This document shows positions 25,724-38,756 of a stretch of DNA of 64,000 nucleotides, piece after piece. The position numbers and the translations under genes are program-made. Under the pieces are notes generated by a model. It was given only the letters and a program-made list of their open reading frames with translations, had not been told where the DNA came from and made no database searches. Origin of the DNA: Rotaria sp. Silwood1 (lineage: Eukaryota; Rotifera; Eurotatoria; Philodinida; Philodinidae); the NCBI GenBank assembly GCA_905250075.1, contig CAJNOP010000056.1, forward strand, positions 425,687 through 489,686. The letters run 5' to 3'. The stretch's first letter is position 1; the number at the start of each line of letters is the position of its first letter.

Positions 25724-25794
25724 GAGTATGGGAAGTCTGTGCATGTGAGTATGAATGTTGATCACATGTGCACTTACATCTACACCCATACTTG
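25724..25794. repeat. GT/CA hairpin repeat, copy B (diverged)
   Basis: GAGTATGGG...TCTGTGCATGTG pairs with CACATGTGCAC...ACACCCATACTT on the other side of a short loop. It is more degenerate than the other copies but keeps the same order: GTATGGG outside, CATGTG inside. Confidence 0.5.
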
Positions 25795-26848
25795 ACTTGA
25801 GGAAACAAGTGTTCAAGGAGCAAGTATCGCAGACGCATCTGTCATAGCATCAACAATATGATTTGTTCAAACAAAAGCTTTCATAATTTTTGACAATTTT
25901 TTAATTGTATTTCTTGTATCTGTAATCAATGAAACATATTGACTACGATGTTAATTAGGGATATGCAGTTCCAGTTTATTGACTATTGTAATCATAGGCT
26001 TATGAAGAAAGTCTTTCAGCTGACCAATTGTTTTTCAGTCGAAATGAAGTGTAGGATGATGTCCCACATGAGCTATGAATATTCTGAAAAAAAATTCGTG
26101 TCCTTAGCTTATTGCTGGGACGACACAGCACTTTAACAGTAAGTTTTGAATAATTGCCATTGAAACAAAAAAATTAGCGAGGATAGTTTATTTGTGAGAG
26201 TTTCACATTTTTTTTTAATTTGCTTCTATCCTGAAATAAGAACATTAAATCTGACGGCTTATATGAGTGATGTTAGTGACATGTTATTACTATAGTTGTA
26301 TCTTAGGATGGAAATAGATCAAAAGATCTGAAACTTTTACAATAAACTATTCTCATTAACGCCTGTTCCAAGTCTAAACACAAAAATCAGTTTATCTGTT
26401 AACTTGGCATTCATTTAAAAACTACTGTTAAAATACAGTACCTCTGCACCAATAAATTAAGGGCACGAACTCTTTTCAGAATATTCATAGCTTATTTGGA
26501 TCTAAATAATGCATAGTCTCGACTCAAAAGTGATTTATCACTTGGAGGGTTTTCTTCGTTAGTGTAGTTGGCACTCGGTGATGCACTGTTACCAGTTTTC
26601 AGTGAAGCTTCGAAACATAGTACTACAAAAAATTTATTACTGAGTTACTGTTCAGTACTTACACCAACATTCCAAATGCATATAAAATGCAAATCAATAA
26701 TTATGTTTAACAGCATTATCTTTTCTTATAAAAATTTGGAGCATATACATCACGACAGGATTTTCTTTGAATATGCTCATGTATTATTTTGTCTATACTA
26801 TTGTAAAGTTCATTTATGAATAAAATTTATTTAATAAATGCGTTAAAC

Positions 26849-27817
26849 TTATAAATCATTGTTAAGTACATAAAATCCGCGTTGACTTGGTTGTTTTAAT
26901 AATTGATTTTGTTTTTTTTGTTCAGAAAATGAAATATCATCTTTTTGACTATCTAATGATCCTATACTAAATGTATGTGAAACAATACTTGATCGTTGAT
27001 TATTATTATTATCATTAGTTTTCCATTTGCGATATTTCAAATATACAGCTAAACATAAACATAGTATAGATATTGAAAATACTAAAATACCACCAATAAA
27101 CAGAAGTAGATTTGTTTTCGTTACACGAGGTTTTGTTGATGAATGAATTATAATAGAAGACTTAATAGTAATCATTTCTGTAGAAAATTTCTTTTTATTA
27201 TTCGATTGAAATATTACACAATTATTTGAACGAGTTGGAGATTCTTTATATCGACTGACATCATAAATATGTTTTGTATTTTTATCACAATGTAACTGTA
27301 TTTCAATACCATTTAAGGGTATTTTAAAAAGATCTGTTTCTAAGTCTAATAGAATTTGTTTTCTATAACTAGATAAAATAAAAAATAAATAAGAATAATC
27401 TATTCCATTCGGTTTCATGAATGATTGTATATAAGTTAAATTTAATTCTTTGAAATTATCATGATCTACTTTAATATATAATGTATTATAAATTTTTGAA
27501 TCAGTTGGTATTTTAAATAAATTGTTTAAAATATGAAGATAATTAGAAAAAAAAATTTCAAATAATGTATTATTATAAAATATAAATTCAACACAGTGAA
27601 AATCTCTTTTACATTTATCACGCCATATTTTATTTATTATTTTTATATGTCGTAATGTAATTAAACATCGTAAACATTCTTGATAAACTAATTCACTAAA
27701 ATTTATAGCTCTATCTATATTACAATATTGATTAAAATTGATTTTTTCATTTGCAAAAAAGAAACATTGACTATTTACTATCAAGAAGTATAATATTAAA
27801 ATTAAAAAAAATTTCAT
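26849..27817 (-). CDS. Orphan type I membrane protein, single exon
   Basis: A 322-residue protein with no intron. A strong signal peptide (about residues 1-17) leads an ectodomain with cysteines, among them a CLRC motif, at roughly 17-230. There are N-glycosylation sites in the ectodomain (for example NFS, NLT). One membrane helix lies near 235-260 (LLFIGGILVFSISILCLCLA), followed by a basic stop-transfer and a 62-residue Ser/Gln-rich tail. I recognise no domain. The topology resembles the two-exon membrane protein at 12051-14857, but the ectodomain is different. Codon use and base composition match the neighbours. It is probably a lineage-specific surface protein. The start is the only Met that exposes the signal peptide. 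Confidence 0.75.
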   Translation of the reverse strand: MKFFLILILYFLIVNSQCFFFANEKINFNQYCNIDRAINFSELVYQECLRCLITLRHIKIINKIWRDKCKRDFHCVEFIFYNNTLFEIFFSNYLHILNNLFKIPTDSKIYNTLYIKVDHDNFKELNLTYIQSFMKPNGIDYSYLFFILSSYRKQILLDLETDLFKIPLNGIEIQLHCDKNTKHIYDVSRYKESPTRSNNCVIFQSNNKKKFSTEMITIKSSIIIHSSTKPRVTKTNLLLFIGGILVFSISILCLCLAVYLKYRKWKTNDNNNNQRSSIVSHTFSIGSLDSQKDDISFSEQKKQNQLLKQPSQRGFYVLNNDL

Positions 27818-30800
27818 TTAAATAATATTTTATTAATAATGTTATAAGAAATCATAAGTATTTCTTTATTTCAAATATTATAAACAAAAATTAAAAAAAA
27901 CCATTTTGATTACACATTGGTATGGCGCCTAAAATTTTGATAAATCAATTATTTGAATAATGGTTTTCATCATATCTATTAGTTCGTAGATAATAAAACA
28001 TAGATATATTATTCAACAATATAGAATCAAAAGATATTTTAAACAGATAGATACTGCTTGCTTGTTTATGTATTTAACGCTTCCAAAGAGAAGATGTGTA
28101 TAGTAACTCAGAAAATTGCACGTACTCGTCTCAAATGTAAGATCTCACCAACAAACTAACGAATTTAAAATGTAAGTGATTTATGACGTACACAGATTGA
28201 GAAAATTGAATTCTAAGGTATTTACAGTGCATGTAATAAAATAGTAACATCCATTTATGACTTGGATATTATAAAACCAGTGTAGAAATTATCTAAGAAC
28301 TGCGTATGATGTGTTAATAGCAGAATTCGTAGCGACAATCAGACTTAGACTAAAAAATCTCGTTGAATTTAGAAGTATCGTTTGAGTCTAAAAATGTTGG
28401 ACCTGACAGGCTCCAATATAATGTGCCAATAACCTCATTTTTTCCATGATTGGGGACACAGCTGAGTGTTTCGCATAAGAACGAATAGATTTCAAATATA
28501 GATCTTAAGATTTTTCGTTTCCTTGTATGTGAAACATATTGTTTCTTATATAACTCGAAGAGTTCTATCCAATTTATCACAAAAAAAAAGAGAAAAATAA
28601 ATCCTGTCGTAATTCTAAATTGTTGACACATAATATATACTGTAAATACCTTAAAATTCGAATATTTCAATATATGTAGATCATAACCAGTTCATATTTT
28701 TTTAAATTTGTTAATTTGTTGATTCACATGAATATATTCAATGTTCTTGAGTTACAATAGATACACTTCTATTGTCAGTTAAAATTCAAAACAAATATAT
28801 GGTTAAATTTGTAGAATATCCAAATTATTCACTAAGCTCTTCTTTTCTAATGATCTCGATTGCGAGAACAACGATTTCGAAATTTATTCGTATTAGATAT
28901 CAAAAGAACTCTTCAATACTTGTTGTTTTTATTTATTTAGTGGACGACTAGTACTGTTTTTTCATTACTACATACAAGCAAGATGACTGCGATGCCACCA
29001 GAACTAGGACCAACATGTTTTCATTGCGAGTGATACTTTTTATGATCGTGAAAGACTTGCGTCAAATTTCATATTCTTACAACTCATGTGTTCTAAAAGT
29101 TTATGCAAAAGTTATTGAGTAACCATCACTTCGATATTTACTGTGACAATTTCGACAGTAAAATTAACCATCTTTTTTTCGCAAACAATAGAGTTGTCAA
29201 ACACATGAACATGTAAAATAGATGCTGTGAAGTATTAATGAGTTTTAAAAAACGTAAGGAATCTTCAAGAGGAAATACATTAGAGGTCATGCGATTTATG
29301 AAACAGAATCAAAACTTTTTCGGACTAGGACCAAAGTCCATTGGTCCCGCTCATCACTAATAATCTCTCTTGAATTATGTTCGACTTGATATGATTTATA
29401 AGATAATTCGCTGAACATCATAGAATATTCAACTATCATCTACAGCCTTGGATGGAACAACTTTTCTCTCGAAATCTCAATCTCGATTTCGGTAAGTTTT
29501 TTCTAGTAATCTAAGTGTAGATAAAGTGTCAAATGTTAGTCCCACACATGTCTAATCTATATACTTACATATATATGATTTTTTATGAAATAATAGCTGT
29601 GCTTTAAAATAAAAAGTAGGCTAAAGCAATAAGCAAATAGATTTTTCTTTCTTATAGTTTTTACAAACATTTGGTTTTTTAGAGAAATAAGAATTTTCCA
29701 GAAAGAATTTTTTATTATGTGTCAATAAGTAAAGAAATCAAGATAATATCAATAGCATATAATGGACTTATAGTGCGATAGTGGTCAAAAAAGAAAGGAT
29801 ATTGAGAATAAGAATAAGCAACATTATTTTATCTAAAAAAAAATAATTGACTATTCGAATTTGTGATCTAGCAAAAGAAAAATGTTAAGAATGGCACACG
29901 CTGTTTGTTCTATGAAAGTGTGAATATATATAGAGAGAGATAAAGATATAATGGCAAAATAAAAGAATATGACACGAACATATTCCTGACAAGAAAATAA
30001 AAACGCAAGAATAATATTCTAATTGTCGTTTTTGTTTTTTTGCTATGTTCATGTCTAGAGTTCAATAGACATATCATCCTAGAGAAAGAAAAATCATCAA
30101 AAGAAGGTAGAAGATATGGACGAGGATAACTTAGAAGAAGAGAAAAAATAATTGAGTGGGATAAAACTGATAATATCACACATAAATGAAAGAAAACATA
30201 TACCTGTGTAAATGTGTATGTGCCAGAGAAAAAGGAGAAAGAACGTGTAAGATTATATTTTATATGATTGTTTTACCTTCATAAGATAGTTAGTTCAATG
30301 AAGCAGCATTAACTGAAACAGATATAAGTTTTATTTGCATGAGAAAGAGAAAAGAATATTTAATTAAAAAAAAAAACAGAAAAAAAAGAAAAACGAGAAG
30401 AAAGGAGACAGTCATTCACACTTGCCAATTCAGAGATACGAAACAAAAAAATGTGTAAGAAGACAAAAAGGAAAAAAATCAAAGGGAGTATTACAAATGA
30501 TGAGGAAAATGAAACACAGATACTGTATAGATTCAGCAGATCATTATTTTCCAGCTTATTTGAATTGAATAATAGAAAAAAAGAAAACAAAGCAAAGAAT
30601 CAAGAACAAAAGACAAGAAATCAAGGCAGTAGCACTTTTTGATTGTCATTTGCTCTGCCAATATGAAAAAAAAAGTTCACAGGGAATGCCTAAAAACAGA
30701 AGAGAAAGCGGACGGACTATCTTAAAGAAAAACAAAAGCAGGAGCTCAATGAGAGATAATAGTGTTCAAAAGAGCACCATATTATATGCATATAAAACAC

Positions 30801-30844
30801 AAGAAAATGTAAGAAGAATAGAATAGTGTATTACATTTTCTATA
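27818..30844. other. Gene-free stretch, including the PTB 3' flank
   Basis: 27818-29880 is AT-rich with no exon I can support. 29880-30780 is purine-rich on the plus strand, so CT-rich in the sense of the PTB gene that ends at 30845; it is probably its 3' UTR or flank. I looked here for the missing RRM3 and RRM4 of PTB on the minus strand and did not see their signature motifs. Confidence 0.5.
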
Positions 30845-33800
30845 TCACAAGCGCAGAAAGTCAGCAGAGTACATGGTGGGTGTACTGTTGTTGTTGTAAA
30901 AATAAAGAGCAGAAGGTGAAGATAGAGTTGCAGTTTTCCCAGTAGCAACACCAGTACCACCACCATTTCCACATACCTCATCAGATGATGATGTTGGAGC
31001 TGAAAGAAATATATATGGGCTTGTAGTTGGTGCATGTTGATGAGCATGTTGTTGTAATGTTGATAAGGATAATGGAGATTGTGTTGTATTTGTTGTTTGT
31101 AATAATGTTGTTGTAGGATTTGTTCCACTTGGAATTGAACAAGCTATTGCTGTTGTATATTGTTGAGCTAATTGACTTGCATTTAACATAGTTGCTGTTG
31201 ATGCTAAATTTATTTTATAATTAATAGTTAAAAAGAACATTGTTTGATAAATTTTTCTATGATTCAAGATGAAACTAATTTCATAATATAGAAAATCATC
31301 TATAGAATATTCTTGACATATTTTAAAAAGATTAATTATGTTTCATAATGAAAACAGCTAACAGGAGATATCTTAGCTCATACTTGTCTTTCATCAGGAC
31401 AAACAGAAGAGTCTCTTACAATACAAGAGGGTAAGAGGACAAGTCAATTGTATTATACAAGACTTCAGTATTTATTAACAATCCTATTCATCCTAGAGGT
31501 ATCAATGGGTTAGGATGAGGCGAAGAAAGTCGACCCTTGATTTATTGATTTTTGATCCGACCCAGTCTATGAATCACTCATCTAATTGCATTGCATAAGT
31601 TCTTAATATACGAATGAACAAATATAGTTCGGTAACATATTTGATAACTTTCAAAACCTTCGATTCTGTTGAATCCAACAATATTTTCTGATATTTTACT
31701 TGGAAAGTCAAAAACTTTCCAACACTAAGATGTGTTTGCTGTTTAATTTTTAATAACAGCATATGTCGATAGTTATTGTTACAAAAGAAAACTAGTTCAT
31801 TCGGCTATACACTATTTTATATGTGATGATAGAGAAGATTTCGTAGGAATAGAAATCGTAATTGATGAGCATGTTATAATTGTTGATGAAGGAGGCAAAA
31901 GTTAAACAAGGACATTTTTTTTAATATAAAGAAAGCCTTTTAAGGTAATAAAAATTTTATCTTTTGCTGTATATATTGACTATTCTTTGCAGAAATATTT
32001 TAGTGAATAGAAGAAATAACATGTGATTTTCGAAAAAAGATTTAATAATAATACATAACATCTTTTAAGAAATTTATTATTTTATTCAAGATTTAGTCCA
32101 GTCATTTGAAACCTCTAATTCATACAATACTTTAAATATTACACTGTAGAAACAATTTATACTTACATTCAAACGCCTATCAAACATTCCTATGTTCTTC
32201 GAATAATCATAAAAGAAACTAATGACTACATATCTAATATCTTTCATTCGATTAAATATACGATGAACAGTTAAGTACTTACTTGGAAAATGAATAGCAC
32301 CATTGTTTATCGTAGAAAGTGTTGTCAATGGAGCTCCAGTAAATGCCATCAATGGTGAGCCATAAACATTAGGAATACCTTGTAAAAAAAAAAGAAAGTA
32401 ATAATTATTTTAATTGAAGAGTAAAATATATATAATTCTATACCTGTTAAATATCTTGCACCGATTGAAATAGGTTCATTAGTATTTTCACTTGATGGTA
32501 ATGTTGGATTTGTATAATCTCGACTTTTATCATTATTATATTTGACATTTAATGCATGTAATTTAGAAAAATCAATTTGTAATGTACAACAACCATTATA
32601 AATATTTTGACCATTTAAACTCTTTAGAATAAAAAATATAAAATAATTAAGTTTTTTTTCTTTTAATAATTAATTTAATATTTTTACCAATTTTGCAGAT
32701 TGTGCAGTTGTTGCATCTTTCATTTGTATTAATCCTTGAAATTTATCTAAAAAATTCAATACTAATCAATAACACAAATAAAAATTTTATTTTATATTTT
32801 TACCATTTTTTGTAAAAGTAATTATTTTTAAAACAACACCAAATTTGCTAAAGATCTTAAAAATTAAAAAAAAAGAAAACAACAATTTAAAAACGGTAAA
32901 GACAATTTCTTTATCTTACTTGATGAAATATTTCAACATTAACTGGATAAATCATATTACTAACAACAACACGTAATACACAATTTTGTCCACCTGCGCG
33001 TCCAATTTCTTGTAATGTTGTTGCTGATTGTAGTGCAGCTTGTGCTTGTTGATTATTTGCATTATTTGGATCGGTTTTTAATTCTTGATGATTTGAAAAT
33101 TGTACAAATATTTGTCGACCATTTAATAATATCGGTATTGAAGAAAAATAATCAGTCATTGCTTGTGCATGTTCAATACTGTCAAATTCAAGAAAAGCCT
33201 AAAAAATTTAAGTAAATTTTTTTGTTTCTTTTTTTTTAATTAACACTAAAAACAAAAAATCTTTTATACTAACTTGATTTTTTTTTCGTAAATTAAGTAC
33301 ATTTGTAATTTTACCGAATGAAAGACCAAATTGAACGATTTCTAATTCACTTGCATCAATATTTCTTAAATGAACTAATAAACAAAAAGAAAAGATAATA
33401 CAAATTTTAAGAGTTTATATTATTGTTTTTTACTTACTAACACGTGATGGTGGACTTTTTTCAATTCGTGCCTAAATAAAAGAAAACAACAACAATGATG
33501 TTTTGTTTTTCAATTCTCATGAAACTTATGATTGACCCTATATGTATATAGTACTTGAACTCAAACTTTTCATATATTCAAAAAATATAAGGATTCGAAT
33601 GGTAGCGACAAATATTGAACTTTAAGAGTAAAACATTTTTTAAAATTAAATATTGATTGTTTTTTAGCTGAAATGATCATCCAACTGATGTATTTTTACA
33701 TTTTTATTGTGACAAGTCAGTTATGTTCAATGAAAGATAATTACGAAATCAATCTCCTTTCGAATAATAAAAATTCGAAATCAAATATAAAATCGTATAT

Positions 33801-34504
33801 AGAAATTGAAGTGTTTCATCAATATTCAATTTAACATACTTTTTTGGCTTCATTACTATCACCATTTTGATGTCCATTATTAAGATTATATGAACTATTG
33901 CTGTTATTATTATTATTATTATTTGTATTGTTATTCATTTCTTCTTCGTTAGAGGTGACAGCAAGTATTTTTGTTGGTGGTGATGTTGAAAGATCATTCG
34001 AAAGTAGACGCTAAGAGAGAAGATAAAATGTAGAAAAAGTTTCGCTTTGTTCACATCAAATCGATTAGATTTATATATACCTTCATAGATCGCTAAAATA
34101 TTAAAAAAGAAAAAAGAAAAAAATAACATTATATAGGAACAAAAAAATAGAAGAAATTTAGACGATATTTATCGACTTCTTCTCAATTATTTCTTGAATA
34201 TACATACTCAAAAATCATCAAAAATTCGATTACTATTCTTTCTTCTTCTTTCTTTTATTAGGCTTTTTTTCTCGTCTATGATGATGATTATTATTATTAT
34301 AAGAACGACGACCTGTTCATCGATTCCTCGAATAAATGTTAGGTTGCGGTCATTGTTTGATAGAAACGAAAAAAAAAATGAGAAATAAAATTTGATTGTT
34401 CTCGGATTAAGGGACAATGTCCATTCGTTTGTTATAAGATTATTTTTTTTCTTTCATTGCTTATACGCGTTTCGGCTTCCGTGCTAGTTAAACAGAACAA
34501 ATAT

Positions 34505-34540
<36 letters not shown>

Positions 34541-34869
34541 AAGCAAGAGAGAGAGAGAATTGGGTCGCTGCTAGGCGCGAAAACTGTCAAATGCATCTTT
34601 TCTCCTTCTCAACGACGAATGACAACAAATGAAATACAAATACAAATGCGAACAATGATTCGCATATGATGACTTGCCAGTGGAAAGAGATGTTCATGAG
34701 GTCGTTGTATAGTATAGGCTAAATACTTTGTTGTTGAAGTAGAATTTAATGATGTTGATGATAAATCAACAGGTTGGTAATAAATCGTATTTTGTCCATT
34801 ATGAGGATAAATAGCAGTACCATCAAGAGTATGTTTAGCTACTCGAATAAGTGCCGCTGATTGCGACAT
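30845..34869 (-). CDS. Polypyrimidine-tract-binding protein family, two RRMs
   Basis: Model: complement(join(30845..31203, 32283..32378, 32444..32621, 32688..32746, 32804..32855, 32920..33198, 33274..33374, 33438..33471, 33840..34010, 34081..34092, 34678..34869)), 1533 nt, 510 aa. PTB proteins bind CU-rich RNA and regulate splicing in the nucleus. RRM1 starts near residue 137 (SRVIHLRNID...[12 protein letters not shown]...KNQAFLEF). RRM2 starts near 242 ([20 protein letters not shown]...FSKFGVV). Both match PTB closely. PTBs usually have four RRMs; here a Thr/Ser/Gln-rich tail ends at a stop and RRM3-4 were not found. Exon 2 is a 12-nt microexon. Exon 1 seems to end at a GC donor (CTG|GCAAGT), so exon 1 membership is less sure. 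A 50-bp CT tract (sense strand) lies in intron 1. Confidence 0.87.
34510..34559 (-). promoter_or_regulatory. (CT)n tract in PTB intron 1, candidate autoregulatory PTB site
   Basis: About 50 bases of nearly pure GA repeat on the plus strand. In the PTB transcript this is a CUCUCU run broken by GCUUGC, lying about 120 bases downstream of exon 1 within the 585-bp intron. CU-rich runs are the established PTB-binding motif, and PTB genes are known to autoregulate by splicing. Function here is inferred; simple-repeat slippage is the alternative. Confidence 0.4.
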
Positions 34870-37741
34870 GATGAAGTATAAATTGATTTGTCCAAAAAAA
34901 GAAGAGAAAAAAAAACTCAGAAATTTGTTCTTCTCGTCGTTGTCAGCAAATTTTTTATGTCTTTCATATTCTCTCAACTTTTTTTTGTACTCACATATAT
35001 TTATATACTTTTGATATTATTGATGGCAATAGCAATGAAAAAAAAGAAGAAAGAACACGTACACCTGCTTTTCTATTTCTCTCTGTCTCTCATTTTACTC
35101 ATTTTCAGATTTGTAAATACAAATCTCTCGTTCTCTTCATCTCATTCTGTCTTATTTTATGATTGTGTAAAAAAAAAATATGTTCTTGACTATTTTTCTT
35201 CGTTTTCTCTCTTTTATCGAGATTAAGAACAGGACAGAACAAAACTTGTGATCATAAAATAGCATGCCGGCAGCAGTAATAGCAATAAAAACAATAAGAC
35301 ATGTAAAATTTGAGTGTGTATAATACTTATTATCCTTTTGACTATATGTCGGAGTTTTAATAATCAATTAACTATTGACAACAATAATACACCTTCATCT
35401 ATTTTATCCATAAATGAGAACGGATTGAACTATACTATGTAAATCATTTCTCCTATGTGAATACGATACTTTACGATCGGAATGATAGATGTGATATGTT
35501 TAGTCGGCTATATATACATACATTTAAATAAAAGGTCGTATATACTTTCGATCATTTATACTGATCATGATTGGACGTTTACAATCGGTTTAATACATGT
35601 TTGATACAAATGTTCAATCGATACGTAAAAATCAGATCGCATTTCTTTATTTATTCACACGTTCTAGGACTTTTCTTGTTCATACAAAAATAATATTAAA
35701 ATAGTACATAAAAAAAAAACAAACGAGTAGCCTTTATAGTCCTATCATAATCTTAGTATTCATTTATCACTCACCGTTAACTAGAAGTGTTATATATATA
35801 TGTTTTTTTCTTTTTTGTTAACTTCTACTGCTATATTTCACTACTTTTTTTTTGTTATATAGAATTAAGATAAAGAACGATGAATAAACGGAAGAAAAAG
35901 TATATGAAAAAAAAAGAGTGTGAAATAGAGAACGAGAAAATAATGAAGAAAAAAAAAATATTTAAAAAATTCTTTTCCATGTTAACGCTTTGTCTCGTTG
36001 AAGTAGTAAAGAAAAACATGGAAATGCCATGAGCTATATGTAATGACAACGAGAGCTTGCATATGTCTTTTCTCGACGATAAAAGAAAAAGAGTCAAAGA
36101 GCAAAATTTGATGATGATGATGATAATGATGTAAAGACGAGAAAAAAAAACGATGAAAAAAAAAGAAAAGAGGAAATAATTATTATCTAGAACTATGAGT
36201 ATAGGAGCCTGTCTACTATTCAGTTTCCGTGATTTATGTTGATCACTATTGTTGTTTTCAAGTGAAGATTTTACATTTTTATCTCAAAAAAAAAACTATT
36301 CACTACTGATAATATCAAACGTCTTTATTGATACCTACAGAATAAATAACATAAATCTTACTCATATTAATATGAGACAAGTCAAATCAATGCAATATGC
36401 TCAAGGTAATGACTATTAGATTCAAGACAATTGGATAAAGATATTTTTGATTTATATTTTTTTCTTTTTTTTTATTAACAAATATATACACTTGACTCAA
36501 TAGCTAATTTGCATAATCGACCTGATTATTATCAAGCATCTTCATTGACAAATTTATATATGCGTGTGTAGATAAGGCATATTGAATACTTTCTTATTTT
36601 GAATCGGGAATTCTTTACTTACGATCAATTTCAATAAAAGAAATAAGTAGATTCTCTTGCTTACTCTCTCTCTCTCTCTGTCTCTTTTCTCTTCCACTAT
36701 TGACCGATGTTTTCATTTAATCATAATGGCATATACGACGATGCGGAAAAACTAGAACATAAAAGATAAAAAATGGAGTTCAAATCGAGGCAATTTGATT
36801 CATTTAACCAAAAAAAAGGTACTACGAGGGTCAGTGAAAAGCATACAAGAAAAATGTAAAAGAAAAAAAAAAAGAAAAAGAGGACGATTTTTTTACTTTC
36901 TATTACAATACTGTCGGTCTGTACTGCAGCTTTTCTCATTCTGTTGCTGTTTCTCTTATTGCTTTTACTCGTGGATCCAATTTCAACGGAAAGAGAGAAA
37001 CGTATATTATCATGCAAAATGTAAGACATACCTTTATATAAAATAAATTACCATTACAGTCTATAGTAGTTGAATGTATCATTGTCTTCTAGGTTAAAAG
37101 AAAGATACTACCAAACAGACAATTATTTTGTTAAAGCTGTAAAATATATACCTATGTTCTTTCTTTTCGATAGTACTTTTATTTGAAAGAGAAGGAATAA
37201 AAGGACTAAAAAAAATCGAGTATGAGTAAGACAAAGAGACAGAGAGAGAGAGAAAGGAGACATATTTGACTTACACAAATATAAAGCAAGTAGGAATAGG
37301 AGAATGAATAGGATATATATCAAATACACAAGACAATAAATCGAAGAGAATTTTGTGTACAAATGCTGTTAGTAGTGACGACGAAGACAAAAGGCGAGTA
37401 AATAGAGAATGCCTGATGCATATATGAACTACACTACTCATCTTTCATTTAGTATGAACATATATCACGTTTACATTGGCATTGATCGGTTTTGTTTTAT
37501 ATACTTTAAAAAAAAATCAATTATACACTAAAAAAACAAACACAATAAAAAAAATATTTTCCTTTTCTTGCTTTTAAATCAAATGCAAATAGTTCATGTA
37601 AAATATAAGATCAATTTTATTTTATTTATCTTTTTGATATTTAACCGTGAGAATATTCACTTATGGTGATATGTTATAAATTTTATTCGTCGTTTTATTT
37701 TTATTTCGAAAAGAAAAAATAGATAAATGTGTATATCTAAA
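34870..37741. other. Low-complexity purine/pyrimidine-rich intergenic DNA
   Basis: Upstream of PTB and downstream of CFAP95. The region is dominated by A/G-rich or C/T-rich stretches, a (CT)n run near 36661-36680, a GA run near 37237-37256 and GAT repeats near 36108-36135. Open frames here are low-complexity artefacts. It probably includes the PTB promoter and 5' UTR; I cannot locate a core promoter. Confidence 0.55.
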
Positions 37742-38669
37742 TCATTGAAATTGAGAAGGTTTAAAATGACCTAAATCTCTACGTAATTGTTCATTTTCAT
37801 ATTGTGCATGTTGAACATGAAATGTATTAATACCATTTCGTTTTGGTTTATCTAAATCTGTAAAATGTGAAACCATTTTTCGATATGCCCATGATTTGTC
37901 GGGATATTTTGGATAACTCTATTGAAAGTAAAGCAAAAAAAATATACATATTAAAAATAATATGAATGTCTTTGTTTTTTAATTATAAATTGATTAATTT
38001 ACTTTATCGGCATATTCCGAATGAGCAACAGTTTTCATTTCATACGGAAATGGTGGTGGAAAATCAGCCTGATATGTTGATGCTAAATTTGCTTGTTCAT
38101 GTTCAGCAGGATTTCGTGATGGTAATACATTATGTTTTGATTGTGGATCTGCTCGATTAAGTAGTCTAGAGAAAGTGAAAAAAAAAATTTTATTGAAAAT
38201 AAATAAATTTATTATTACAAACCCATCCAAAGCAGCATTTGCTACATCAATATTTGAACGATCTATCATTTTTCGTGGATATTCCTGTTCTACATACCAA
38301 GGTCGTTCACGAAATGGTTGTTCTTGTTGATCTTTAGCTGTTGAATTAGGTAAAGTTGCCTATATGATTTAATATTTATTTTCACAAAGAAAAAAGATAT
38401 AATCATGTGTTGTTTATTTACTTGTTCATCGGAAGCGATATGTTTATATGTTGAAATATGCATATTTCGAACTGGAAGTGTATTTAAATCATTATCTTTT
38501 GGTTCTGCTTCACGTTTTTGATGCCTGAAAAATAAAGTATAATAAATCCATAATTAAAAACTATATAAACTCACCAAATATTTGTTAATACAGCTCTACT
38601 GTATTCCATAGGCACATTTGATTTAAGCGTTACAGAACCCGGTGTTTCACGATACGGTGTATTGAACAT
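37742..38669 (-). CDS. CFAP95: Cilia- and flagella-associated protein 95
   Basis: Model: complement(join(37742..37918, 38003..38165, 38223..38359, 38422..38524, 38575..38669)), 675 nt, 224 aa. The family (human C9orf135) contains small proteins of motile axonemes, probably bound to doublet microtubules. Two stretches match what I remember of the human protein. The N-terminal one is SVTLKSN...YSRAVLTNIWHQ.REAEPKD; the C-terminal one is YRKMVSHFTDL..PKRNGINTFH. The length is close to the human protein. STYKHIASDE and STYQADFPPPFPY are short motifs typical of axonemal surface proteins. It is divergently arranged with the dystrotelin-like gene, with an RFX X-box-like site about 80 bases upstream of its start, as expected for ciliary genes. 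Confidence 0.85.
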
Positions 38670-38743
38670 CTTTGTTGTTTAATAAGTTGTATAAAATGAA
38701 AATAAATTCAACATATCTCATTAATATTCCTCAAATTTATCTT

Positions 38744-38756
38744 GTTTCTAGGCAAC
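38744..38756. promoter_or_regulatory. X-box-like RFX site in the CFAP95/dystrotelin-like interval
   Basis: GTTTCTAGGCAAC has a perfect right half (RGYAAC: GGCAAC) and an imperfect left half (GTTTC) of the RFX X-box, the motif that drives ciliary genes in animals. It sits 75-87 bases upstream of the CFAP95 start codon and about 217 bases upstream of the dystrotelin-like start. Confidence 0.5.

Larger units (their letters stand above)
20864..26848. other. About 6 kb without an intact gene
   Basis: Several short open frames lie here but none has family features, splice support or codon structure that I trust. Identifiable contents are the ubinuclein 3' UTR, a decayed cysteine-rich coding fragment (23813-24115, minus) and two GT/CA hairpin repeats (22498-22550 and 25724-25794). 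A CTGCTGCAGTCTGCAGC palindromic cluster lies near 22255. The rest is unique-looking AT-rich DNA. Confidence 0.55.

Noticed and set aside
28350..28670. 106-residue minus-strand frame as a possible missing PTB exon
   Set aside because: The translation has no RRM motifs (no RNP1 or RNP2 pattern).
34888..35226. Several overlapping hydrophobic or Lys-rich frames around 34.2-37.4 kb
   Set aside because: They come from purine/pyrimidine-biased low-complexity DNA; poly-Phe/Leu and poly-Lys content is a composition artefact.
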